A stretch of DNA of 62,502 bases, from NCBI GenBank assembly GCA_037044905.1, contig JBAOKB010000032.1, positions 1 to 62,502 of the forward strand, read 5' to 3'. This DNA comes from Hortaea werneckii (lineage: Eukaryota; Ascomycota; Dothideomycetes; Mycosphaerellales; Teratosphaeriaceae). Below the pieces are notes generated by a model. It ran no database searches, was not told where the DNA came from, and saw nothing but the letters and a program-made list of their open reading frames with translations. Shown here one piece after another: positions 24,401-34,170 of the stretch; position 1 is the stretch's first letter; each line of letters opens with the position of its first letter. Position numbers and translations under genes: made by a program.

Positions 24401-24621
24401 CGAAGATCGTACAGATGCTGCTAGCCAAGGGCGCAGACGTCAACGCCCCAATAGGCCGCTTTGGCTCTGCACTATATGTGGCATGGCATCAGGACTATCA
24501 AGAAATCATACAGATGCTGGAAGCAAAGGGTGCAAGGCTTCAAGAAGGAGAGGAGGAAAAACTCTCATTTGCGTTCGAACGGCATCGTCGCCGCATCGCC
24601 GTAGCTGACCCCCAAGAATAA
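21447..24621 (+). CDS. NACHT-ankyrin STAND protein (fungal NLR-like)
   Basis: Exons 21447-21900, 21953-22712 and 22770-24621 (3066 nt, 1021 aa). Residues 1-145 match the alpha-helical N-terminal domain of fungal STAND proteins (ADPLTIVGATASVVQLIEF start; NACHT_N/SesA type). Joining across intron 1 (52 nt, branch CTGACT) gives LDPRNQDLLVTIRQRLAPPD. The NACHT domain has Walker A HGSAGSGKT (Lys213) and Walker B VVLDALDEC (Asp304, Asp307, Glu308). Intron 2 removes 57 nt and restores ARGMFRWAACQLDTL, a hallmark of the family. From residue 704 to about 1000 there are nine or so ankyrin repeats. Such proteins oligomerise on ligand binding and act in non-self recognition, often triggering cell death. 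All NTPase motifs are intact. The partner effector and the ligand are unknown. Confidence 0.93.
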
Positions 24622-25110
24622 ACAAGACTTCTAAGTCTTGTCATTGTGCAAGACTCCCGACGTTGCCTGTCCTGGCCTTGCCATCGATCCCCTTGAGCTT
24701 CATCGCGTTCAATCAGACAGTCCGCAAGGACTCTCGGTTTTCGAGGCGGCGTCCAAAACCCGGGGCCCGATGCACACGCAGACTGCCGAAGCAGGCCTGG
24801 CAGAAGCAAAGGAATAGCTGAGCTTGGCCTGATGAAGCCTTGACGCTTCACCTCACCAACTCCATTCCATCTCTTTCGAGCCCATCGTAATTATCAGCCC
24901 GGAGTAGCAACACAGAAGCCAAGGCGGGCTCGAAGGAGGATTTCCATTCATTGATTCGAGGCGTGTAGAAGAAGCAATAGTACTGTATTCCTGGTATCGT
25001 ATCTGGTATCCTTCAAAAAGTTAAAAAGAAAAAAAAAAGGTCGCTTGAGAGCGAGCCAAGCCTGACTCGCCTCTCCGCTTAATCCTACCAAAAACCCCAA
25101 ATCATAAAAG
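24622..25110. other. Convergent intergenic spacer
   Basis: It lies between the 3' ends of the NACHT gene (+) and the GRAM gene (-). It includes an A-rich run at 25027-25038 that reads as a T-run on the minus strand. No gene is seen. Confidence 0.55.
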
Positions 25111-26066
25111 TCATGACCTCCCCGCGCCCTGCGAGGCTCTCCTATCCATCTCATCCTGTAGACCCTGTATCTGCGTCTCCTCATACCCCGGCGGAGGCTC
25201 CGTGGGGGCCCCGAAATCCGCCTCCGTCGGTTTCGACCGCGGCCGTTCCTCATCCACCGCTACCCCGCTATCCCTCTGCGCATTGCTCTGTTGACTCGTC
25301 GCCGCGACGACCGCCGGCGGGGGGCCCACAGGCGAGATTAACGGCCCATCGCTCTCCTCCTGGTACGCCGGCAAGTCCTCCAGATTGACGTTCGAGACGT
25401 CCACGCCGTTCATAGCCGCGCGCGAACTCCCCGTGCCATCGCCGGATATCCTGCTCACTTCGACAGCTTGCTGCAAGCGCTCCTTGACGCGTTCGAAGGT
25501 CGTGTGGAAGTCGAAGGCGCCGCCTTCTTTGAAGGTGAGTTTGATCTCGAGGACACCGGTGCTCGGCGTCGGGATCCCGCCGCCTTGGACCGGTTGCAGT
25601 AAGGCGATCCAGACGTTGGGGCCGAACCAGGGCGCCGTGCAATGCGAGTCGTGGAGGTTGAGGATGGGTGCGGCGAAGCTTTGGAATTCTTTTGAGGGCT
25701 TCTCGGGCAGGTAGATTATGCGGCGGTTGGTGATATAGAGGATCCCCGTCGAGTTGGTGAAGTTGTAGGGTTGTTGTTGCTTGCCTGGGAAATGGGACGG
25801 GGTGGAGAGGGAGAAGCCTATTCGTGGTGGAGAGGTGAAGAGGGTCTGTTCGTTCGGGAGCGGAGTGTAAGGTGGGTTGGTGGTGGGTGACAGCATCACC
25901 CAGCTGCTGAGGTGTGAGCGGATGCGCTTGGTGCGGGACATGGTGGAGGTGGTGATGTTGGACGGCTGGTGGAGCGGCGAAAGGGAGAGGAGCATGGATA
26001 GCAGTAGTAGTGGTGGTAGTGGTAGTCAAGGGAAGAAGAGGAATGGGGAACGTACTTGATAGACAT
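25111..26066 (-). CDS. WBP2-like protein with GRAM domain and PPxY motif
   Basis: Exons 26066-26056 (11 nt) and 25903-25111 (804 nt in all, 267 aa). Joining them gives MSINWVMLSP, the conserved start of fungal WW-domain-binding-protein-2 homologues. The intron is 152 nt with donor GTACGT and acceptor CAG. The GRAM/PH-like domain spans about residues 10-140 (TGILYITNRRIIYLPEKP; STGVLEIKLTFKEGGAFDF). The C-terminal third is disordered, with LPAY and PPPGY; the latter is a PPxY motif that binds WW domains, for example of NEDD4/Rsp5 ligases. An ATG inside the intron frame (MSRTKR..., 25941) would give a longer, unconserved N-terminus and is less likely. The role is probably adaptor-like at membranes or in transcription; no enzyme activity is expected. 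Confidence 0.88.
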
Positions 26067-26743
26067 GGTGACCCACAGCACAGTGCAGTAGTCAAGCGTA
26101 ACGCGTGGGAGACAGTGTTCGCGCAGACAGCAAACGTCGTCTGTGCTGATGCGAGGTTTGGCAGTGGCAGCTCGGCTGTAGGGTGTAGCGTGACCTGCGT
26201 ACCGCGTCAAGTGCGCGAGGTGGGTGAAAGTGGATATCAGATTGGATCTTCTACCTACAGTAGGTATCGGGCGAGCAAGACGAGGACGTCGGTTTAGGTT
26301 CGAGACCAGATCTCCGCCCGCACGAACCACTGTGTCGGCCAATTAGGAATGCGGATCAGGTGTTCGGCTGCAGCAGATGATGACTTGCTGCCGACGCTTC
26401 ACTTGCTTCAGTGGGAATCGGTGGGAATCGGTGGGATGCCGACGGGCTTTGCGCGCCAACTGCGGTAGACGCGATATAATCGTAATTCCTGAGGCATCCT
26501 TACGCCAGGTCCTTCCCCAGCTGCAGCCATGACCGTTACGCTAACAACGACTCGCTTCACCACTTCCAATCTCTCCTTCTTCCAACCCCCCTGCATGACA
26601 TGAGCATGAGCCATCTGCCAATCTTGTCATACAGTACTGAACAGCGTGGCCTGGCTCCAAATTTTCAAGGCTACGTGACTAGGAAGCGAGAAGAAAATGT
26701 ATCCATGCTGATTGCAAGAGAAAGCCTCTCACGAAGTCGACAT
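26067..26743. other. Promoter of the GRAM gene and 3' flank of GH53
   Basis: No gene is supported. A short tandem repeat lies at 26411-26436. A non-coding YAGGT-like cluster sits near 26250. Confidence 0.5.
26411..26436. repeat. GTGGGAATCG tandem repeat, 2.6 copies
   Basis: Two perfect 10-bp units followed by GTGGGA. It is upstream of the GRAM gene by about 350 bp. Confidence 0.85.
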
Positions 26744-27802
26744 TCAAATGGAGCCAAACACAGTAATGCTGTCTCGTGCCTGTCCCTCCCATTCAAACAT
26801 CGCGTTATCAGCACAGCTACTTCCAAGCGCGGCGTTATCAACCCAGGCCGGCTCCCAATAGAAAACCCCATTCCCACCCGAACTCTCCACCGCGCTCGCC
26901 ACTTCCTTCATCCACGTCATCTGCCCGGCAGTCGAGAAAGGTATGTCTGCAGCATCTGACGGGAACGCGTAGTCGGGGTTCGGGCAGCTCACCGGCCAGT
27001 CCGTCTCGACTACCATCACCTCCTTACCGTACTGCGATCTCATGTTCCCGAGAGACGTCTCCAACGCGTCCAAAGTCGCCTTCGAGTTGTAGAAGGGATA
27101 GTACGAGACGCCCTGCACATCGAAATCGTCCAGCGTCAGCACATTCTCCCCTAGAACGGCATCGTACCACCATTTCTGCGTCTCCCAGTTCCATCCGTTG
27201 TCCAAATGGATCATGATCTTCGGCTGGGACACGAGATTGGATTCCCTAACCCCGGCAGAAGCAGCTTGAAGCAAGGTCGCGACGTTGAAAGGCCCACCAG
27301 ACGTATTTATATCGCCCACAGGCCAGAGCAGCCCCGCCGTAATCTCATTCCCGATCGATACAATCGACAGCGGGATATCCGCCGATGCGAAGGCGTCCAG
27401 CACGGACTTCGTATAGCTCTTCACTGCGCTCGCGAGGCCTTGTAGATCATACCCATCCCACGCGGCGGGGGTCGTCTGGTGCGCCGGATCCGCCCACGTG
27501 TCGCTATAGTGAAAGTCCAGGAAGATGTCCAGACCTACTTCATTCGCCCGCTTGCCTAGTTCGAGGTTGTAGTCGAGATTGTAGTTGCCGTCGGAGGGAT
27601 CGTTCCAGATCCGCTGCCGGACCGTGTTAACGCCGTTGTCCTTGAAGATGCGTTCAAGCGGTTGTGAGGTGCCATCAAGGCCCCTGTAGGTTCTTCCTGA
27701 TTCTTCTTCTACCAGGGTGGAAGACCAGTCTACGCCCTTGTAGCTTAGGGACGCAGTCGCTGTGGAGAGCGAGAAGGCGATTGAGAGGGTGGGCCACCAC
27801 AT
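26744..27802 (-). CDS. GH53 arabinogalactan endo-beta-1,4-galactanase
   Basis: Single exon, 352 aa, typical for the family. A signal peptide covers about residues 1-18 (MWWPTLSIAFSLSTATAS). The (beta/alpha)8 domain begins YKGVDWSS. The acid/base is Glu153 in SIGNEITAG and the nucleophile is Glu266 in VVETDWP; both are intact, as are VRQRIWNDP, DFHYSDTWADP and GVFYWEPAW. The enzyme is secreted and cuts beta-1,4-galactan side chains of pectin (rhamnogalacturonan I), so the organism can use plant cell-wall pectin. No linker or carbohydrate-binding module is attached. It would be expected to be induced by galactose-containing pectin and repressed by glucose, but no motif was checked. Confidence 0.96.
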   Translation of the reverse strand: MWWPTLSIAFSLSTATASLSYKGVDWSSTLVEEESGRTYRGLDGTSQPLERIFKDNGVNTVRQRIWNDPSDGNYNLDYNLELGKRANEVGLDIFLDFHYSDTWADPAHQTTPAAWDGYDLQGLASAVKSYTKSVLDAFASADIPLSIVSIGNEITAGLLWPVGDINTSGGPFNVATLLQAASAGVRESNLVSQPKIMIHLDNGWNWETQKWWYDAVLGENVLTLDDFDVQGVSYYPFYNSKATLDALETSLGNMRSQYGKEVMVVETDWPVSCPNPDYAFPSDAADIPFSTAGQMTWMKEVASAVESSGGNGVFYWEPAWVDNAALGSSCADNAMFEWEGQARDSITVFGSI

Positions 27803-28561
27803 TGTTACTTAGCATGGAGAATGAGAGTGGGAGAGCAAGAAAATTGGTCGGTCTTGAGCTTCTCCTTAGTTGCACTACAGTCACCTTCTTGTATATGTCC
27901 AATTGGCAAGGGGCTCATCAATCCGTGACATCGTGAAAGCGGGGTTCGCTATACCCCAGAAACCCCGACTGGCTGCAACAAGTTTCAAGTAAATAAATTG
28001 GACTTGAGTGTCGCTAGTAGTAGATCAAAGAAGCTCAATTACCGGAAGAGGAAGGCTCCCTTCTGCCAAGAAAGGTGGACATGTACTCATATTCTGCCTT
28101 GATGCCGGGAAGTGGAGAGAGTAGGACATCGACATGCACTCTCGTTCGCCCGCTGCAATGTAGTTACGTATATGAGGACGTATACCAGGACGCTGCATTG
28201 TTTGTATTTCGCCGACACAGAATAATACTTTCCCTTCTTCTTTCAGGAACACTGATTTAGGCTATTAACATCGCTTGATGTGAAATTGATTAGACTTTTC
28301 AAGACCTTCACAGAAATACATCTCCCTGGGGGCGGTTCTGTATGTCCTACTCAAAGATTGCTGAAATGGATGGCTGATTTTTGGGCTGTGATCCTATTAT
28401 TACATTACGTACAAAAGATTGTTTAGAAGGGTGGAAAAGTTTGGGAGAAGAAAAGACGTCCAATCGTTAAAAAATGGAAGATTCCAAGAAGAAGAGTCAA
28501 AACCCCATCATGACAGCCAGTGCACCCAGTCTTCACTAGTGCAGGACCTCATGCAAACGGA
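27803..28561. other. Promoter of GH53 and 3' flank of the DUF1989 gene
   Basis: No gene is supported. The segment 28260-28500 is AT-richer than its surroundings, as expected of terminator and promoter DNA. Confidence 0.5.
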
Positions 28562-30364
28562 CTACTGCTGATTCTCCTTGTCCTCACTCCCAGCCTCAGC
28601 ACCTTCGCCGTCCGGTTTAGGTGCTTCGGCCTTAGGTCTCTGTGCCAACTTCCTCGGTTTCTTCCTCTCGACAGGCGGTTTCGAGTCTGTCTCGTCATTC
28701 GTGTTGTCCCCTGTAGCCTTCTTCCGCTGCGGCTGCGGCGGTCTCGGGACTGGCTTCTTCTGCGGTGTCGCGCTGCCAGCAGGCTTCTTGGCAACAGGTT
28801 GTCGTCTGGCTGGCACTGGTTTCTTAGCTGGGGTTGCGCCTGCCTTCGTATCATCATCGCCTGCTGCGCTTGTTCCCGCATTGGATCGCGTACGGGTGGA
28901 AGAGTTGAGTTTCTTCGGCGGAGGACGCTTGCGTGCAGGCTGTGCGCTCTTCGTCTTCTGTTGTTGTGCATCATCCACACCGCCTTCAACGACAAAGTGC
29001 GCATCTGTCGGCTTCTTACTGTTGATATCCAGGATATCTTGCGGGCAGGCACTCATTACTACTACGACATCCCGCTCCGCTTTCAAGCGGACATAGTCAC
29101 CTTCCTTGCCTTTCGGCGCCTTGAAACCCAAGTCGCCGTCTTCATCCCAGGGGATATTCATGAAGAGATTCAGCGGTGCGGGGACGGCGTTGATGGTGAC
29201 TTCTGCGCCGATGGCTTTGGCCCCTTTCAAGCCAGCTCGCTCATTTAGTTCTTTGAGGGCCAACACCAGGTTCTCCGCGCACGACCCATGTTGCTCCCAG
29301 TTCTGGACGCCTAAGCCCTGATACCGCTGCGGATCGCACGCCGCCATCAACGTATCGTGGATACCTGGCGAGCTGTCCTCGACCAGGACCATCATCGGCT
29401 CGCGCAGGTTCGAATACAGCGTATCGTTGACCTTCGGACGGATGTGTAAGGTTCCCGATCGGGTATGCGGCATGCTCATGTACTCCATCGCTGGAGCGTC
29501 GGGCGCATGGGTTGCATTGTAGGCCTGGTAGCCGGCGTACAGCGACCCGCCGTACCCGGATCCAGTAAGCGCTGCCATGCCTGTGTAAGCGTAGTCAGTG
29601 TAGGAGTACAGGCGTAGGGGAGAGTACCGGACCAACCTGCTGCCCCGACAGGCGTCTTGGAAAAGTCTTGGAGCTGTTCGAGGTAGGATTTGCTCATGTC
29701 TCGCTGGTGCTGCTTGCTGTCAGCATTTCTGACATATCTCGTTTGCTCGTCTCTCTGGACTGACATCTTGTGCGAACGCAGTGACAGTATCGCTTGCGGA
29801 TTTGGGTATGTATGAACTGAAGCCTTTCCCAGATGGGATATAAGAGGCCCATGTTCTTGAATTCTTCTGCTGCTCCGTCTCGTTCTTCTGCGAGGCATCA
29901 CCACCTGCGCTTTTCTTGCCCGACGATGTCAAGCCCAGTGATGGCACATAGGAGCTCCAGCTACTCTTTTGTGGTGTCTGCGCCTGATTCTGCGCCTGAT
30001 TCTGTGTTTGATTCTGTGCTTGATTACTGGCTGACTCCGCTTTTTGCATTCCCTCTTGTGTCGCCTTCTCAGCATCTTCTTGACTAGGCAGCTCGGAGCC
30101 CCTCTTGCCCTTCTTTGATACAGCCTTCTGCGGCGTGGGAGCGTTCTCAGGGCCTGACTGCTTGCTTTGATCTTGCTTTTGCTCGTCATTCTTTTCTTCC
30201 TTGATCTGCTCAGGGGCACCCTTTTCGTCTGGCTTCGGTAGCGCGAAAGCCCAGGTATCTATTACTTGCGTGCCGGATGTATTAATGATCTTGATTGTCT
30301 GGCCGGCTGGCACAAACGTAGCCATGCCATGTCTGGCCGGGATCACCTGGAGCTCTTCTGCCAT
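28562..30364 (-). CDS. DUF1989 (urea-carboxylase-associated type) protein with long insert
   Basis: Exons 30364-29765, 29709-29637 and 29580-28562 (1692 nt, 563 aa). The domain starts at LQVIPARHGMATFVPAGQTI and continues after a disordered insert of roughly residues 45-195 that is rich in Lys, Gln and Asn. The two joins give FAQDHQRDMSKSYLEQL and VGAAGMAALTGSGYGG, both conserved in fungal relatives; the branch sites are GCTGACA and ACTGACT. The second half has MEYMSMPHTRSGTL, DTLMAACDP, HGSCAENLV and INAVPAPLNLFMNI. The remaining C-terminus (after about 420) is Lys/Pro-rich and disordered. Bacterial members sit with urea amidolyase and help process carboxyguanidine. Fungal members with this build have no proven function. 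The Cys in HGSCAENL is retained. Confidence 0.9.
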
Positions 30365-30871
30365 CACGATACAGATAATTCTGCTCCCTCCCTGGTTTGA
30401 TATGTATTTTTTCCAAAGTATTACGCTCAAACAAGAGAATCAAACGAGATAGTTCGAATTGGGGTTCATTTAGCGAAAGAGTAAAGAAACAACAGAAACC
30501 ACTTACCTGTGGCTGATAGCTGTACAGCTACGCCATAACGACCTCACGCGTCACGATGCACCGATCAATTGCAACAACCAGGTTTGGATGGTGAAAGGGT
30601 ACCACGGTGCGTCATCCTGCAGAGATGATCGCGGCTCCAGGAATTGTTGTGGCTGGAGCTTCCAGGATCTCACCCTCACGTCTCGGCAGCTACCGACATC
30701 TGCTATCATTGCCGTTCCTGCTTTCTGCCGGAAGCGAATTATTGGTAGCGATGCCACATTCACCATTGTTTCTGGCAACGAAACTTTTGTTGTTCGCAAG
30801 AAATCATCATAATCTATTTCGCTATAGTACAAGAAATTCTGCCGCCATGTAATGTATTTTAAACGAGCATC
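30365..30871. other. Promoter of the DUF1989 gene and 3' flank of the secreted protein
   Basis: No supported gene. Short frames on both strands near 30551-30852 have no family features. Confidence 0.5.
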
Positions 30872-32008
30872 TTACACGCCCACAGGGTCCTCGCCGCTCT
30901 CAATGTAACCACATCCGCTCTGCACCAGGAATCCAGTACCGGGCTCGAGATCCTCTCCTCCGTTCGAGTAAGTGAATCCTAGGCCACAAGTTGGGTTGCT
31001 GGTATACCACAAAAAGCAGTTGCCAGCATCTGGGTCGTCTTCACTCGCAGCGCATCCTTCAGTGTCAACGCACAGCTGGCAGCACGCGCTTGGGTCTGAT
31101 CCTGGTGCCAGGCCTTGAGTCTCGTTGGCGTGCCCATGAGTGCTACCGATTCCGTAGCCGTCAATTTCGCCGATGAGGTTTGTGGGTGCACACTTCAAGT
31201 GCTGGGTTGTCGTCGCGGCTGCACTGCCCTGGGAGACAGTGCACACGCTTCCGGTACTGTTGCCGGCGGAAGGAGCAGCTGTCACTGTGGATGTGACAGC
31301 CTGTACAGAGTTTGGAGCTTGAGTGGCGTCAAGCATACGAGTACTGGTAACGTAAACGGTCTCCTGCTCTGCCGTAACGGTCGAAGTCTGTTCTTGGTCG
31401 AGCTCAGTTGTCTGCTCAATGATATACGTAGTCGCCTGCTCCAAACAGTCAACGTCGAAAGGCTTCATGATATTCGCCATGGCTGCCGCACGGCCGGTGC
31501 GACCCTTTGCGCCGAACCAATGTCCAACCGTGTTGAGCAAAGGAGGGCTTGAACGCTTTTCAACGTCCATTGGGCTCGCGGTGCGCTTAGCCATGGAACC
31601 ATTATAGCTGCCTGTGTACACAGTCGACGTTGCGTCGGCAGAGATAGTAGTTATGCTCGTGCAAGAGCTGTTGCCGGCCGGGCTGACCGTCACATAGACG
31701 GTCGGAGCTTCAGCTGCCTCTCCTGCGTCGGTCGGAGAAGTAGCATTGACGAGTTTAGTGGAGGTCACAGCGTTCGGCGAAAATGTCTCGATTTTTGCTT
31801 TGCCTTGTCCTTTGACCGTTTCCGTGGTTGTAACAGTTGAGGCTGACGTCCTCGTATGAGTGGCAAGGCTCGCTGGTGAGGTTGCGCCCGGGTGCATGCG
31901 CGTGATGCAAGTCTGCTGAGTTGAGACCGAAGTCGAACAGCTGGACGCTGGCAGGGCACTGGCGCCTGCAGTGGCAATGACACTTGCCAGAAGGACCCGT
32001 AGAGACAT
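30872..32008 (-). CDS. Secreted Thr/Ser-rich protein with Cys-rich C-terminus
   Basis: 378 aa from the first ATG at 32008; the frame is open to 32122 but without an ATG. The signal peptide is MSLRVLLASVIATAGASA. The middle is Thr/Ser-rich with repeated VTVS, TSTV and TVTAT-like words and is likely O-glycosylated. A KR pair near residue 147 could be a Kex2 site. The last ~90 residues hold about ten cysteines (KCAPTNLIG, ACCQLCVDTEGCAAS, NCFLWY, TCGLGF, GCGYIE), a spacing like PAN/Apple domains, which bind protein or carbohydrate. It is probably a wall or surface protein. No catalytic motif is seen. The family name is uncertain. Confidence 0.8.
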   Translation of the reverse strand: MSLRVLLASVIATAGASALPASSCSTSVSTQQTCITRMHPGATSPASLATHTRTSASTVTTTETVKGQGKAKIETFSPNAVTSTKLVNATSPTDAGEAAEAPTVYVTVSPAGNSSCTSITTISADATSTVYTGSYNGSMAKRTASPMDVEKRSSPPLLNTVGHWFGAKGRTGRAAAMANIMKPFDVDCLEQATTYIIEQTTELDQEQTSTVTAEQETVYVTSTRMLDATQAPNSVQAVTSTVTAAPSAGNSTGSVCTVSQGSAAATTTQHLKCAPTNLIGEIDGYGIGSTHGHANETQGLAPGSDPSACCQLCVDTEGCAASEDDPDAGNCFLWYTSNPTCGLGFTYSNGGEDLEPGTGFLVQSGCGYIESGEDPVGV

Positions 32009-32826
32009 TGCGGCGGCGCTGCTCTGGATGTGACGTTCTGTACTGGACAATCCTTCAGGGAAGAAAGAGTTCAATGCTGAGAAGTCTGGGATGAAGACGA
32101 GAGAGAATAATAGGGAAGTCAAAGGTGGATACTGTGTCTCGGGGAAACATGCTCGTGGTCTTCAACACGTTCATGTAGGTGCCCATTTGCGTTTGGCGGC
32201 CATGAATAGAATACCCACATTCACCCACCTCTGCTAATCCGCATGGTGGACCTGGCACGCATTTCTCGCATACCGCTACAGCCACCGTGACATGCACCGT
32301 GCAACAGCCGAGCAAGTGTCCTTGTTGCTGGAAGACAGGCACACTGCATTTGGCGAGTTGATACAAAAGCGTGCGGCCTAGTTTGCGTCAGGTAGGGGGA
32401 GCGTGGTCCTTGCTGCGGAGATCGACACGCTTGGCGAGAAGGTCGTGAAACGCTTCAGGGACCATCCTTGCCTGGTGAGCCTGGGAACTCGTCGGACTCC
32501 GGCAAAGACAGTGGAGGCAGCGACATCGATTCATTCCGGCACAGGCTGAACACATCGACTTGGAAGACGCGACTATACTCGCGACACGCAGTGCAGAATT
32601 GAGGTTAGTGTGAGAGGGTGAAGTGCAGTCTACATGTAAGAATTAGATTAAGCTTCGGTCTTGCCGTCATCATCCGTTTCCTACACATCTGCACGTCTGC
32701 GAGAATGAAGCCAAAATGAGGTTGCCATGAAGTATCCTACAGAAAAGATTTGCAGATGCAAAACCATTCCGAAACGCGTCGCTAACGACTCCAAGGCGAA
32801 CAGGCCGATGAAAGGCGACTGAGAGA
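32009..32826. other. Divergent promoter region, secreted protein / DUF1275
   Basis: 818 bp between two start codons facing away from each other. No coding frame is supported. Confidence 0.55.
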
Positions 32827-33741
32827 ATGGCACGATCAAATGGCAACGCCGTCGAAGGCAGACCGCTCCTACCAAACAGCAACGAGCGTAGCAGCTACAT
32901 AACCTTCGACGCGCCAAACGGAGCTCCAACGAAGCACTCCAAGGCCTCTACTCTCTCGAAGGCCAAGCGCTACCTGTGCGCGAACGTCAGTAATGACTAC
33001 ACCGATTTCATACTCATCGTATGCTTCGCGATCTCCGGCCTCATCGACAGTGGCGCATACAACGCGTATACCTGCTTCACTTCTATGCAGACTGGAAACA
33101 CTGTATTTGCTGCCCTCGGCGTCTCAGATCTGCCTGCTAGCTCCCCAAAGTTTGCCTGGACGAAGTCTGTCACATCCGTCGTATCGTTCCTGATCGGGGC
33201 AGCTGTTACAGGCTTCTTTCATCGCTTCTTTGGGGATAGAAAGCGATGGGTCATGAGCTTTGCTTTTGCTGTGCAGACTGTGCTTGTCGCTGTTGCAGCG
33301 TATCTAGTGGACAGCAATCAGTCTTCTGGATCACCAGTGAAGCGGCCGTCGCCTGCCGAGCTACCTGAAAACCCAGGATTCCCGTGGATGGACTTAGTGC
33401 CGATAGGCTTACTCAGTTTTCAATCTGCTGGAAAGGTCATCGCAAGCCGGATTTTCAAGCATAATGGTCTTCCGACAACTGTTCTCACAACACTTTATAG
33501 CGACTTGATGTCCGATCCGAAGACATTCACTGCTGGTCTGTTCGACAATCAGCAACGCAACGGTCGGGTTGCGGGACTCGCTTTCTATTTTGGAGGCGCA
33601 GTGGCCGGTGGTGCATTTGCGAAAAGCGTTTGGGGATTTAGCGGGCTGCTCTGGACAGTTGCCGGGGTGAAAACCATCATTGTAATTGCATGGCTGCTTT
33701 GGAGAGCAGAAGAGCCAGAGGGGGATGATGGCGATTGCTAG
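32827..33741 (+). CDS. DUF1275 (YoaK-type) multi-pass membrane protein
   Basis: Single exon, 304 aa. A polar N-terminus of about 55 residues precedes the domain. The first helix is FILIVCFAISGLIDSGAY, followed by the signature CFTSMQTGNTVFAALG. Further helices are SVTSVVSFLIGAAVTGFF, WVMSFAFAVQTVLVAVAAYL, a conserved GLLSFQSAGKVIASR and TTVLTTLYSDL segment, LAFYFGGAVAGGAFA and a last helix before WRAEEPEG. The family is found in bacteria and fungi; its transported compound is not established. It is probably plasma membrane. It shares an upstream region with the secreted protein gene. Confidence 0.92.
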   Translation: MARSNGNAVEGRPLLPNSNERSSYITFDAPNGAPTKHSKASTLSKAKRYLCANVSNDYTDFILIVCFAISGLIDSGAYNAYTCFTSMQTGNTVFAALGVSDLPASSPKFAWTKSVTSVVSFLIGAAVTGFFHRFFGDRKRWVMSFAFAVQTVLVAVAAYLVDSNQSSGSPVKRPSPAELPENPGFPWMDLVPIGLLSFQSAGKVIASRIFKHNGLPTTVLTTLYSDLMSDPKTFTAGLFDNQQRNGRVAGLAFYFGGAVAGGAFAKSVWGFSGLLWTVAGVKTIIVIAWLLWRAEEPEGDDGDC

Positions 33742-34170
33742 CCACGTCTATGTCGCTTTACGTACATCGTGTAGACATGCTGCTTCGAAAAGCTCTGTAT
33801 TTTGGCAAGCGCACATTGCCAATGCCATCGCGGAAGATGCCCTCTCCCTTTGGCCCTGCTTCTGTCACCCCTGTCCTGATAACAACGACCTACAAGCTAT
33901 CAGTTTGCCGCGTCTCTTTCTGGCCATTCTTATCTTCTCAAATATTCTCTTAGGTTATACAGGTTGATATGCCACGTACTGGGTAGATGCAAGCATTTCT
34001 GCGAATATGGAACAAGAGATAGAATATCAGGACCCAGTATGATTGGTCACGTTCCCGCGGAATATCTCGACCTCATGGAGAGGACCATGTGAATCTGAAA
34101 AGAAAAGCCAGCAGCAATGACACATTTAATCATACAAGCAATGATGAAATATTTATGAAAACCCCCCTCT
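33742..34170. other. Convergent intergenic spacer
   Basis: 3' flanks of the DUF1275 gene (+) and the reductase (-). No gene seen. Confidence 0.55.

Noticed and set aside
25268..26095. 275-codon minus frame overlapping the GRAM gene, His/Arg/Pro-rich
   Set aside because: Low-complexity shadow; the overlapping frame has the conserved GRAM domain and PPxY.
32009..32122. N-terminal extension of the secreted Thr-rich protein
   Set aside because: It begins at TTG and would hide the signal peptide that starts at the 32008 ATG.
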